NCBI GenBank assembly: GCA_963763485.1
Contig: CAVXOW010000005.1
Span: 372,001-436,000 of the forward strand
Direction of reading: 5' to 3'
Length of the DNA: 64,000 nucleotides
DNA from: CAWCKS01 sp963763485
GTDB lineage: Bacteria > Pseudomonadota > Alphaproteobacteria > Rhizobiales > Xanthobacteraceae
The position numbers and the translations under genes were made by a program. The notes below the pieces were generated by a model. The model searched no databases, had not been told where the DNA came from, and saw nothing but the letters and a program-made list of their open reading frames with translations. Positions 56,744-64,000 of this stretch are shown here, one piece after another. Within the stretch, counting starts at the first letter, position 1, and every line of letters begins with the position of its first letter.

Positions 56744-58165
56744 TCAGCCGGTGCCGCCCACCGTGATGCGATCCATGCGGAGCGACGGCTGGCCGACGCC
56801 GACCGGCACGCCTTGGCCGTTTTTGCCACAAGTGCCGATACCGGCATCGAGCGCGAGATTGTTGCCGACCATTGTGACGCGATGAAGGTCGGTCGGTCCG
56901 TTGCCTATCAACATCGCGCCCTTCAAGGGGGCGCCGAGCTTGCCGTTCTCGATACGGTAGGCTTCGGTGCATTGAAACACGTATTTGCCCGACGTGATAT
57001 CGACCTGACCGCCGCCGAAGTTGGCGGCGTAAATGCCGTTCTTCACTGACGCGATAATTTCGTCGGGATCGTGGTTGCCTGCCAGCATGTAGGTGTTCGT
57101 CATACGCGGCATCGGGACGCAGGCGTAGCTTTCTCTGCGGCCGTTGCCGGTCGGCTTCATGTTCATCAGCCGCGCGTTCTGGCGATCCTGCATGTAACCG
57201 ACCAGAATGCCGTCTTCGATCAAGACCGTGCGATTGGTCGGTGTGCCCTCGTCGTCGATCGAGAGCGAGCCGCGACGCGAGGCGATGGTGCCGTCGTCAA
57301 CGACTGTCACGCCCTTGGCGGCGACCTGCTGGCCCATCAGGCCGGCGAAAGCGGAGGTCTGCTTGCGGTTGAAGTCGCCTTCGAGGCCGTGACCGACCGC
57401 CTCGTGCAGCATCACGCCGGGCCAGCCGGCGCCGAGCACCACATCCATTTCGCCGGCGGGCGCCGGCACCAATTCAAGATTGACCAGTGCCTGACGCACC
57501 GCGTCATCGGCGGCCTCGCGCCATGCCTTGGTCTCGATGAAGCGCTGATAGCCTTCGCGGCCGCCATAGCCGTGGCTGCCGGTTTCCTGGCGGTCGCCGG
57601 AGCCGGCAACAACCGAGACATTGACGCGCACCAGTGGTCTGATGTCGCGATAAGTCTCGCCATCGGGACGAACGATCTCGACGATCTGCCAGGTGGCGCC
57701 GAGGCTGACCGAGACCTGCCGCACGCGCGGGTCCTTCTGGCGCACGTAGGCGTCGATCTCGCCGAGCAGCTTGACCTTGGCCTCGAAGCCGGGTGCGTCC
57801 AGCGGATTGTCGTCGCTGTAGAGGCGGACATTGGTGTGGGTCGGCGCCGCGGCGAACGTGCCGCTGTAGCCGCCGCGTACCGCATGCACGGCGTCGGCGG
57901 CGCGGATCAGCGCCGGCACAGAGACGTCGGAGGAATGGGCGTAGCCGACCGCGTCGCCCTTCACGGCGCGCAGACCAAAACCCTGGCTGGTGTCATAGGT
58001 CGCCTGCTTCAGCCTGGAATTGTCGAACACCAGCATTTCCGACTGGCGGTATTCCAGGAACATCTCGCCATCGTCTGCGCCTGCAAGGCCGCGGCCGACT
58101 TCAGTCTTGACTTGGTCGCGATCGAGGCCGGCACGGTCGAGCAGGGAGGAGGTTGCGGAGGTCAT
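56744..58165 (-). CDS. tldD: Metalloprotease TldD
   Basis: 473 residues, the active subunit of the TldD/E peptidase, known for processing microcin B17 and CcdA. The zinc motif is GVMLHEAVGHGLEGDFNRKQ (HExxxH). GDAVGYAHSSDV and SYACVPMPRMTNTYMLAGNH are conserved flanking parts, and VFQCTEAYRIENGKLGAPLK and MVGNNLALDAG-type C-terminal strands follow. TldE is not in the window. Same direction as lepB with 27 bases between, so likely cotranscribed. Confidence 0.95.
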   Translation of the reverse strand: MTSATSSLLDRAGLDRDQVKTEVGRGLAGADDGEMFLEYRQSEMLVFDNSRLKQATYDTSQGFGLRAVKGDAVGYAHSSDVSVPALIRAADAVHAVRGGYSGTFAAAPTHTNVRLYSDDNPLDAPGFEAKVKLLGEIDAYVRQKDPRVRQVSVSLGATWQIVEIVRPDGETYRDIRPLVRVNVSVVAGSGDRQETGSHGYGGREGYQRFIETKAWREAADDAVRQALVNLELVPAPAGEMDVVLGAGWPGVMLHEAVGHGLEGDFNRKQTSAFAGLMGQQVAAKGVTVVDDGTIASRRGSLSIDDEGTPTNRTVLIEDGILVGYMQDRQNARLMNMKPTGNGRRESYACVPMPRMTNTYMLAGNHDPDEIIASVKNGIYAANFGGGQVDITSGKYVFQCTEAYRIENGKLGAPLKGAMLIGNGPTDLHRVTMVGNNLALDAGIGTCGKNGQGVPVGVGQPSLRMDRITVGGTG

Positions 58166-58270
58166 CGCATGGTTCCGGTTGTCTGGATGAGCGCAAGATA
58201 AGGCGATGAGCGGGCTTTTGCGAGGGAGAGGGCGAGCTTTACGGCTTAACTGTTCGTAAGTTCGCCGTCG

Positions 58271-58807
58271 TCACGGCAGCTTGTCGTAGCCTTCCGCGAT
58301 GCCCTTCAGGTTGAGCGGGAAGCCAATACCCGTCTCCGGCGTCTCGAAGATGATGAAGGTCGCCGTCTTCGCCGACTTCAACTGATTGAGCAACTGGTCG
58401 TTCATGACGACCTCTGCAACGCAGCCGTTTGGCAGGCAGCGCACGAACCCGGCCTTGCCGATATCCGCATCGTCAATCTTCAGGCCGAGGCCCGACGGCA
58501 AGAGCACGCCGAGCGGCGCGACGACACGCATCAACTTGCTCTTCTGATCGGCAGTTTTGAGGATGATCACGGTAAGGCCGGCATTCGAGCGATCTTCGGC
58601 GACCACACTCTGGATCAGCGCGCATTGCTCGTTCTGGGCGCCGGGCGGTGTGTCGCAGCGGATTTGCCAATCGCCGAATACGGCTTTTACGGCGCCCTGC
58701 GCGGTCGCCTCGCCGACAAGACCCGTTGATAACATGATTGCGAGCAAAGCGGCGGCAACGAGAGCCGCAACACTGTCCCGCCGTTGAGACCCCGTCTCAG
58801 AACCCAT
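58271..58807 (-). CDS. Invasion-associated locus B (IalB) family protein
   Basis: 178 residues with a signal peptide (ALVAAALLAIMLSTGLVGEA). FGDWQIRCDTPPGAQNEQCA is the IalB start with the first Cys pair, PLGVLLPSGLGLKIDDADIG the central strand, and FVRCLPNGCVAEVVMNDQLL the second Cys pair. The family is named from Bartonella, but in free-living alphaproteobacteria it is a periplasmic protein of unknown role. ATG 58807 gives the better signal peptide than 58828. Confidence 0.88.
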   Translation of the reverse strand: MGSETGSQRRDSVAALVAAALLAIMLSTGLVGEATAQGAVKAVFGDWQIRCDTPPGAQNEQCALIQSVVAEDRSNAGLTVIILKTADQKSKLMRVVAPLGVLLPSGLGLKIDDADIGKAGFVRCLPNGCVAEVVMNDQLLNQLKSAKTATFIIFETPETGIGFPLNLKGIAEGYDKLP

Positions 58808-59353
58808 CGTGAGGCTTCTTCTCCGCAACCGCCGATCTGAGGCGCACGATCAGCTCAACCTATACCAACACCATCAACACGGCGGCGCCAAAACGGCCTT
58901 TGGGCCTGCAAATGGGCACATTGAAGGCGATGTACCCGGTCGGCCGCTGCGCGGCGCCCGGATCCGCAAATCAGGTTCCTGCGCGGGCCGCCCGACCTGC
59001 CTACCGCGCGCGGTCTGCCTGTCAAGCGCGCGGGGCTATTTTCCCTTGAACAAAAAGGCGTTGTCCGCCGCAGCCGAGTGTTCGGACATGGCGCTTTTCA
59101 CAGACCGCATGGCGCGCATCTCCTGCATTGCGATGGGCGGGGAAGTGTGGTTTGAGAGGCACGAATCCATCGTTGTGGGGCGGTGTTTCTGAGCCATGAC
59201 GGCGGGGCCGGATCGGGCGGTGGTCGATCCCAGGGGATCCTGCGGAAGACTGGTGCTCGCTTCAGTTCTTCGGCCGGATTTGGGCAAATCTTTTGGGCAG
59301 AGTCTTCTGGCAAGCTAGTTCCACTTGCAGATTTTCTTGGGAGCACGGACGAC
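58808..59353. other. Intergenic region upstream of the cytochrome oxidase operon
   Basis: 546 bases without a gene I can support. GC is high until about 59260; 59275-59340 is more AT-rich (gggcaaatcttttgggcaga, cttgcagattttcttgggag) and is the likely promoter and leader of ctaC, with GGGAGCACGGACGAC before the start. Confidence 0.55.
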
Positions 59354-60217
59354 ATGACGATGTCGAAGGCGCGGATCGGTCGCAGGCTTGCTGGTTTGGC
59401 GGTATTAGCCGCGGTGACGATGACCGCAGGCGCGGCGCTTGCCGCGATGGGGCAGCCGGCCGACTGGAATCTCAATCTTCAGGATTCGGCGTCGCCCGTG
59501 ATGGACGATATCCGCTGGTTTCACGACTTCCTGCTCGTCGTGATCACGGTGATCACGCTGTTCGTGCTGGCGCTGCTGTTGACCGTGATGGTGAAGTTCA
59601 ATGCCCGCGCCAATCCGACACCGTCGAAGACCACGCACAACACGCTGATCGAGGTTCTCTGGACCGTGATCCCGGTGCTGATCCTGCTGTCGCTGGTGTT
59701 TCCGTCCTTCAAGCTGCTGTTCAAGGAACTCGACGTGCCGAAGGCCGACCTGACCATCAAGGCGACCGGTAAGCAGTGGTACTGGACCTTTGCCTATCCG
59801 GATAACGGCAAGTTCGAATTCAACTCGTTGCTCGCCTGCGACGAGAAGCGCGAGAAGTGCGCGTCACCGCGCCTGCTCGCGGTCGACAACGAGATCGTCG
59901 TGCCCGTCAACAAGGTCGTGCGAGTGCAAGTTACGGGCGCCGACGTGATCCATTCGTTCGCGGTGCCAGGCTTCGGCATCAAGATCGATGCGATTCCGGG
60001 ACGGCTCAACGAGACCTGGTTCCAGGCCACCCGCGAGGGCATGTTCTACGGCCAGTGCTCCGAGCTCTGCGGCAAGGATCATGCCTTCATGCCGATCACG
60101 GTGCACGTGGTCAGCGAGCAGGCATTCAATGATTGGGTCGAACAGGCCAAGAAGAAATTCGCGGCAGGCCCCGACAGGAATTCCTACGCGTCGGCGGCCG
60201 GCGCCGGCGTGCACTGA
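59354..60217 (+). CDS. ctaC: Cytochrome c oxidase subunit II
   Basis: 287 residues; carries the CuA centre that takes electrons from cytochrome c. Signal peptide (LAGLAVLAAVTMTAGAALA), two membrane helices (FLLVVITVITLFVLALLLTV; LIEVLWTVIPVLILLSLVF), then the cupredoxin domain. The aromatic electron-entry patch is KQWYWTFAYPD. CuA ligands: His in VIHSFAVPGFGIK and GQCSELCGKDHAFMP (two Cys, Glu, His, Met). First gene of the aa3 operon. ATG 59354 is chosen; 59360 is possible. Confidence 0.96.
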   Translation: MTMSKARIGRRLAGLAVLAAVTMTAGAALAAMGQPADWNLNLQDSASPVMDDIRWFHDFLLVVITVITLFVLALLLTVMVKFNARANPTPSKTTHNTLIEVLWTVIPVLILLSLVFPSFKLLFKELDVPKADLTIKATGKQWYWTFAYPDNGKFEFNSLLACDEKREKCASPRLLAVDNEIVVPVNKVVRVQVTGADVIHSFAVPGFGIKIDAIPGRLNETWFQATREGMFYGQCSELCGKDHAFMPITVHVVSEQAFNDWVEQAKKKFAAGPDRNSYASAAGAGVH

Positions 60218-60266
60218 GTACGGCGACGAAGCGACAGACGAACGACCGGTTCAAGGAACAACAGAA

Positions 60267-61880
60267 ATGGCAACGACTGCTGCAGCTCACGACGATCACG
60301 GCCATGACGAGCACGCGATTCCGACCGGATGGCGGAGGTTCGTGTACTCGACCAACCACAAGGACATCGGCACGATGTATCTTGTGTTTGCGATCATCGC
60401 CGGCGTGATCGGTGCCTCGCTGTCGATCGGCATCCGCATGGAACTGCAGGAGCCCGGCGTCCAGTTCTTCCACGAGTCGCACTATTACAACGTGTTCGTG
60501 ACCTCGCACGGCCTGATCATGATCTTCTTCATGGTGATGCCGGCGATGATCGGCGGCTTCGGCAATTGGTTCGTGCCGTTGATGATCGGTGCGCCCGACA
60601 TGGCCTTCCCGCGCATGAACAACATCTCGTTCTGGCTGCTGCCGGCATCCTTCGGGCTGCTGGTCTGCTCGGCATTCGTCGAGGGCGAGCCCGGTGTCAA
60701 CGGTGTGGGCGCCGGCTGGACGATTTACGCGCCGCTGTCGACCACGGGCCATCCGGGTCCGGCCGTCGACTTCGCGATCCTGTCGCTGCATCTTGCCGGC
60801 GCATCGTCGATCCTCGGTGCGATCAATTTCATCACTACGATCTTCAATATGCGCGCGCCGGGCATGACGCTGCACAAGATGCCGCTGTTCGTGTGGTCGA
60901 TCCTGGTCACCGTGTTCCTGCTGCTGCTGGCGCTGCCGGTGCTCGCCGGCGCCATCACCATGCTGCTGACGGATCGCAATTTTGGTACCACGTTCTTCTC
61001 GGCCGACGGCGGCGGCGATCCGGTGTTGTTCCAGCACCTGTTTTGGTTCTTCGGCCATCCCGAAGTCTACATCTTGATCTTGCCGGGCTTCGGCATGATC
61101 AGCCAGATCGTCTCGACCTTCTCGCGCAAGCCGGTGTTCGGCTATCTCGGCATGGCCTATGCGATGGTCGCGATCGGCGGCATCGGCTTCGTTGTGTGGG
61201 CGCACCACATGTACACCGTCGGCATGTCGAGCGCGACACAGGCCTACTTCGTCGCCGCCACCATGGTGATCGCGGTGCCGACCGGCGTGAAGATCTTCTC
61301 CTGGATCGCCACGATGTGGGGCGGCTCGATCGAGTTCCGCGTGCCGATGCTGTGGGCAATCGGCTTCATCTTCCTGTTCACGGTCGGCGGTGTCACGGGC
61401 GTTGTGCTGGCGAACGCCGGTGTCGACCGCGTGCTGCAGGACACCTACTACGTCGTCGCGCACTTCCATTATGTGCTGTCGCTCGGCGCGGTGTTCGCGA
61501 TCTTCGCCGGCTGGTACTACTGGTTCCCGAAGATGTCGGGCTACATGTACAATGAGACCGTCGGCAAGCTGCACTTCTGGTTCACCTTCATCGGCGTCAA
61601 CCTGGTGTTCTTCCCGCAGCACTTCCTTGGTCTGCAGGGCATGCCGCGCCGCTATGTCGACTATCCCGACGCATTCGCCGGCTGGAATTTCGTCTCGTCG
61701 ATCGGCTCCTACATCTCGGGCTTCGGCGTGCTGATCTTCCTGTTCGGCGTGGTCGAGGCCTTCGTCCGCAAGGAGAAGGCGGCGGACAATCCGTGGGGCG
61801 CGGGCGCCACCACCCTGGAGTGGACGCTGTCGTCGCCGCCGCCGTTCCACCAGTTCGAAACGCTGCCCAAGATTCAGTGA
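60267..61880 (+). CDS. ctaD: Cytochrome c oxidase subunit I (aa3)
   Basis: 537 residues, twelve helices; haem a and haem a3-CuB catalytic subunit and proton pump. Haem a His in NVFVTSHGLIMIFFMVMPAM and in VAHFHYVLSLGAVFAIFAGW. HPEVYILILPGFGMISQIVS gives the His-Tyr cross-linked CuB ligands with the Glu of the D channel before it, and WAHHMYTVGM the two other CuB His. It starts after an AAGGAACAACAGAA leader. Intact and typical of the A1-type alphaproteobacterial enzyme. Confidence 0.97.
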   Translation: MATTAAAHDDHGHDEHAIPTGWRRFVYSTNHKDIGTMYLVFAIIAGVIGASLSIGIRMELQEPGVQFFHESHYYNVFVTSHGLIMIFFMVMPAMIGGFGNWFVPLMIGAPDMAFPRMNNISFWLLPASFGLLVCSAFVEGEPGVNGVGAGWTIYAPLSTTGHPGPAVDFAILSLHLAGASSILGAINFITTIFNMRAPGMTLHKMPLFVWSILVTVFLLLLALPVLAGAITMLLTDRNFGTTFFSADGGGDPVLFQHLFWFFGHPEVYILILPGFGMISQIVSTFSRKPVFGYLGMAYAMVAIGGIGFVVWAHHMYTVGMSSATQAYFVAATMVIAVPTGVKIFSWIATMWGGSIEFRVPMLWAIGFIFLFTVGGVTGVVLANAGVDRVLQDTYYVVAHFHYVLSLGAVFAIFAGWYYWFPKMSGYMYNETVGKLHFWFTFIGVNLVFFPQHFLGLQGMPRRYVDYPDAFAGWNFVSSIGSYISGFGVLIFLFGVVEAFVRKEKAADNPWGAGATTLEWTLSSPPPFHQFETLPKIQ

Positions 61881-61942
61881 CCAGGCGAGCGGCGCGGCCA
61901 GTCGGCCGTGGCGCGGCGCTCTGCTAGAGGGACAACAGGACC

Positions 61943-62881
61943 TTGTCGGTCGTCGACAACAACTCGATCGGGTTTGCGCCGCGCATCTCGGAAGCCGAGG
62001 TCGGCGATTTCATCGCGCTATTGAAGCCGCGCGTGATGTCGCTCGTGATCTTCACGGCGCTGGTCGGCATCGTGCTGGCGCCGGGACACGTGCATCCGGT
62101 CATCGCGCTGACCTCGCTGATTTGCATCGCAGCCGGCGCCGGCGCCTCGGGCGCGCTCAACATGTGGTACGACCGCGACATCGACGCGTTGATGTCGCGC
62201 ACGGCGAACCGCCCCATTCCGCGCGGCCGCGTCTCGCCCGAGGAAGCGCTCGCGTTCGGCATGATACTCGCGTTCTTCTCGGTGGTGACGCTCGGCATTC
62301 TCGTCAACTGGTACGCGGCGGCATTGCTCGCCTTCACGATCTTCTTCTATGTCGTGATTTACACGATGTGGCTGAAGCGCTGGACCGCGCAGAATATCGT
62401 CATCGGCGGTGCCGCCGGCGCGCTGCCGCCGATGGTCGGCTGGGTCGCGGCGACGGGCTCCTTGTCGGTCGCGCCGGTACTGCTGTTCCTGATCATCTTC
62501 CTGTGGACACCGCCGCACTTCTGGGCGCTCGCGCTTTACCGCACTGACGATTATGCGCGGGCGCGCGTGCCGATGCTGCCGGTGATTGCCGGCGCCGATG
62601 CGACGCGGCTGCAGATCCTGCTTTATGCGATCGTGCTGGTCGCGGTCGCGACCGCGGCCTGGCCGCTTGGCTATTTCGGCCCCGGTTACGGCGTCGTCTC
62701 CCTTGTCAGCGGCGCCGGACTGTTGTGGCTTGCCGTCAACGTCTATCGCGAGCGTGAGGGCGCAGCTGCGGTGCGCGCCGCTCGCCGCCTGTTCGGTTTC
62801 TCGATCCTCTATCTGTTCGCTCTGTTCGCAACCCTGCTGGTCGAAGCGATGGTTCCCGTCGTTGGCCGGATGGTCGGATGA
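61943..62881 (+). CDS. ctaB: Haem O synthase (protohaem IX farnesyltransferase)
   Basis: 312 residues, UbiA-type prenyltransferase adding farnesyl to haem b, needed for haem a. Motifs: FIALLKPRVMSLVIFTALVG, ALNMWYDRDIDALMSRTANR (NxxxDxxxD), PLPRGR-like RPIPRGRVSPEEAL and the second Asp-rich loop near YRTDDYARARVPMLPV. Nine helices. Translation starts with TTG 61943, with AGAGGGACAACAGG upstream. Sixty bases separate it from ctaD. Confidence 0.95.
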   Translation: MSVVDNNSIGFAPRISEAEVGDFIALLKPRVMSLVIFTALVGIVLAPGHVHPVIALTSLICIAAGAGASGALNMWYDRDIDALMSRTANRPIPRGRVSPEEALAFGMILAFFSVVTLGILVNWYAAALLAFTIFFYVVIYTMWLKRWTAQNIVIGGAAGALPPMVGWVAATGSLSVAPVLLFLIIFLWTPPHFWALALYRTDDYARARVPMLPVIAGADATRLQILLYAIVLVAVATAAWPLGYFGPGYGVVSLVSGAGLLWLAVNVYREREGAAAVRAARRLFGFSILYLFALFATLLVEAMVPVVGRMVG

Positions 62882-62899
62882 GCGGGCAATGGCTGCACG

Positions 62900-63064
62900 A
62901 TGGGCGATAATCGGAACAGCGAAGGCATTGTCCTCACCGAGGAGCAGAAACGCCGCAGGCGTCAGCGTTCGATTGCCATTGCGCTCGCGCTCGGCATCCT
63001 GGTGGTGCTGTTCTTCGCCGTCACCATGGTCAAGGGGCCGGCCGTGTTGAACCGGCCGCTATGA
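62900..63064 (+). CDS. Small single-helix protein of the oxidase operon (CtaF/CoxF-like)
   Basis: 54 residues: MGDNRNSEGIVLTEEQKRRR, then RQRSIAIALALGILVVLFFA and VTMVKGPAVLNRPL. One membrane helix after a basic stretch. Short proteins of this kind lie between ctaB and ctaG in rhizobial aa3 operons and are annotated CoxF/CtaF or as assembly proteins. The start could be ATG 62889 in another frame, but only this frame gives the conserved-looking protein. The stop at 63064 leaves 18 bases before ctaG. Confidence 0.8.
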   Translation: MGDNRNSEGIVLTEEQKRRRRQRSIAIALALGILVVLFFAVTMVKGPAVLNRPL

Positions 63065-63082
63065 GGATTTGACGCGCAAGCA

Positions 63083-63694
63083 ATGACCGCCGATCAGACC
63101 ACGATGCGCAAGGCCCGCAACCGCCGCGATACGGCGGTGGCGGCGGTATGCGGATTTGTGGTCGCGCTGATGGTCGGCGCGGCTTACGCCGCGGTCCCGT
63201 TCTACAACTGGTTCTGCCGCGTCACGGGCTTTAACGGCACCACCCAGGTCGCGACCGCGTCGCCGGCCTTCGAACTCGACCGCAAGATCGCGATCCGGTT
63301 CGATTCGAATGTCGCAGGCGGGTTGCCGTGGAAGTTCGAACCGGAGCAGACCGAGATCGAGGTCCATATCGGCCAGGTCGTCACCGCCTACTACAGCGTC
63401 ATCAATCAGTCGGCACGACCGACAATGGGGCAGGCGGCCTACAACGTCACGCCACTCACCGTCGGCTCCTATTTCAACAAGATCAACTGCTTCTGCTTCA
63501 CCGAGCAGCGCCTCGGTCCCGGTGAGAAGCGCGAGATGGCTGTCGTGTTCTATGTCGACCCTTCGATCGTGAAGGATTCCGACAATGATGGCCTCAACAC
63601 CATTACGCTGTCGTACACCTTCTATCCGTTGCGCGATGCCGAACCGAAGCCGCTTGCGGCGCGGGAGCCGGACTCACGCGCGGGAAATTTGTAA
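63083..63694 (+). CDS. ctaG: Cytochrome c oxidase assembly protein CtaG (Cox11)
   Basis: 203 residues, membrane-anchored copper chaperone for the CuB site. The anchor is TAVAAVCGFVVALMVGAAYA; the periplasmic domain starts PFYNWFCRVTGFNGTTQVA and includes PWKFEPEQTEIEVHIGQ and the Cu-binding INCFCFTEQRLGPGEKREM (CFCF). All signature residues are present. Standard position between ctaB and ctaE. Confidence 0.95.
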   Translation: MTADQTTMRKARNRRDTAVAAVCGFVVALMVGAAYAAVPFYNWFCRVTGFNGTTQVATASPAFELDRKIAIRFDSNVAGGLPWKFEPEQTEIEVHIGQVVTAYYSVINQSARPTMGQAAYNVTPLTVGSYFNKINCFCFTEQRLGPGEKREMAVVFYVDPSIVKDSDNDGLNTITLSYTFYPLRDAEPKPLAAREPDSRAGNL

Positions 63695-63743
63695 GTAAGA
63701 GTTCAAAGCGCGGATCCGATCCGCGGCGCCAACGGAGACTTCA

Positions 63744-64000
63744 ATGGCCGACGCACACGCCAAGCATCACGACTACCACCTGGTCGACCCCAGCCCGTGG
63801 CCGATCGTCGGCTCGGTATCGGTCTTCATCATGGCGGTCGGCGCCATCAGCTGGATGAAGCACCTTTACGGAGCGGCGCCGATCGTGTTCGGCGTCGGCA
63901 CCATCGGCGTGCTCTACACCATGGCAAGCTGGTGGATGGATGTGATCCGCGAGGCGACTTACAAGGGCGATCACACCCGCGTCGTGCAACTGTCCCACCG
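63744..64000 (+). CDS. ctaE: Cytochrome c oxidase subunit III (3' partial)
   Basis: The first 85 residues are visible: MADAHAKHHDYHLVDPSPWP, then IVGSVSVFIMAVGAISWMKH, LYGAAPIVFGVGTIGVLYTM, and WWMDVIREATYKGDHTRVVQ. These are the N-terminus and first two helices of CtaE with the WWxDVxREatyxGxHT motif. The gene runs off the right edge. GGAGACTTCA precedes the start. Confidence 0.95.
   Translation, partial: MADAHAKHHDYHLVDPSPWPIVGSVSVFIMAVGAISWMKHLYGAAPIVFGVGTIGVLYTMASWWMDVIREATYKGDHTRVVQLSH

Noticed and set aside
57071..58201. A 376-codon plus-strand frame opposite tldD
   Set aside because: Antisense to an intact tldD with all its motifs.
58809..59192. Plus-strand frame upstream of ctaC
   Set aside because: No recognisable features, high-GC random character, weak start.
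60126..61850. A 574-codon minus-strand frame opposite ctaD
   Set aside because: Composition is the complement of a membrane protein (Arg, Asp, His rich), no motif; ctaD is certain on the other strand.

Overview
The window is a 64 kb stretch of a GC-rich alphaproteobacterial chromosome, most likely Nitrobacteraceae (Bradyrhizobium/Rhodopseudomonas relatives). This rests on a class I lysyl-tRNA synthetase, a Rhodobacter/rhizobial type PmtA, a plant-type glutamate-cysteine ligase, a PodJ-like Sel1 protein, a DUF6460 protein, and several families of short palindromic repeats resembling those that are common in these genomes. No tRNA, rRNA, CRISPR array, transposase or integrase was recognised.

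Layout. 0-16 kb: housekeeping and metabolic genes (AttH-like protein cut by the left edge, PEBP protein, panE, FAD dehydrogenase, cysE, a secreted esterase, SCO1/SenC, a solute-binding protein, lysK, pyrD, hydrolases). 16-27.6 kb: MBL hydrolase, MATE exporter and the complete ligase-associated DNA-damage response set (ATP-dependent ligase, MBL exonuclease, Lhr-like helicase, PdeM phosphoesterase), split by a methyltransferase and a double-domain porin. 27.6-34.7 kb: a segment bounded by two copies of the pdeM 3' end, carrying lipid-related genes (psd, pmtA, a GT4 glycosyltransferase, a possible DUF962/Mpo1-like protein, a class III aminotransferase) and an SMR exporter. 34.9-40.8 kb: a luciferase-like oxidoreductase, an FAD monooxygenase, then a visibly AT-richer 3.2 kb segment with a DUF4238 protein, a membrane-anchored protein and an ApeA-like HEPN protein, bounded by two copies of the 5' end of the monooxygenase. 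40.8-52.7 kb: transporters, a PodJ-like protein, two acyl-CoA dehydrogenases, and a divergent gst-marR pair with two clear operators. 52.8-64 kb: gshA, a PAN-domain protein, lepB, tldD, ialB and the aa3 cytochrome c oxidase operon (ctaC-ctaD-ctaB-small membrane protein-ctaG-ctaE), cut by the right edge.

Sequence quality matters here. Many recognisable genes are broken by frameshifts, and where I worked out the repair, removing one inserted base (two in panE) restores the family sequence. This looks like an insertion-biased sequencing error process. The density is highest at about 27.9-33.4 kb. I give such genes their full reconstructed span and say so. They are typed CDS where one to a few repairs suffice, and pseudogene where the frame breaks repeatedly or only a fragment remains.

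The two most unusual features are the two segments bounded by duplicated ends of host genes (pdeM 3' end; monooxygenase 5' end). That is the footprint expected of insertions that reconstitute the gene they land in, although no recombinase is visible. Also notable are palindromic repeats read in frame inside two adjacent DNA-repair genes.
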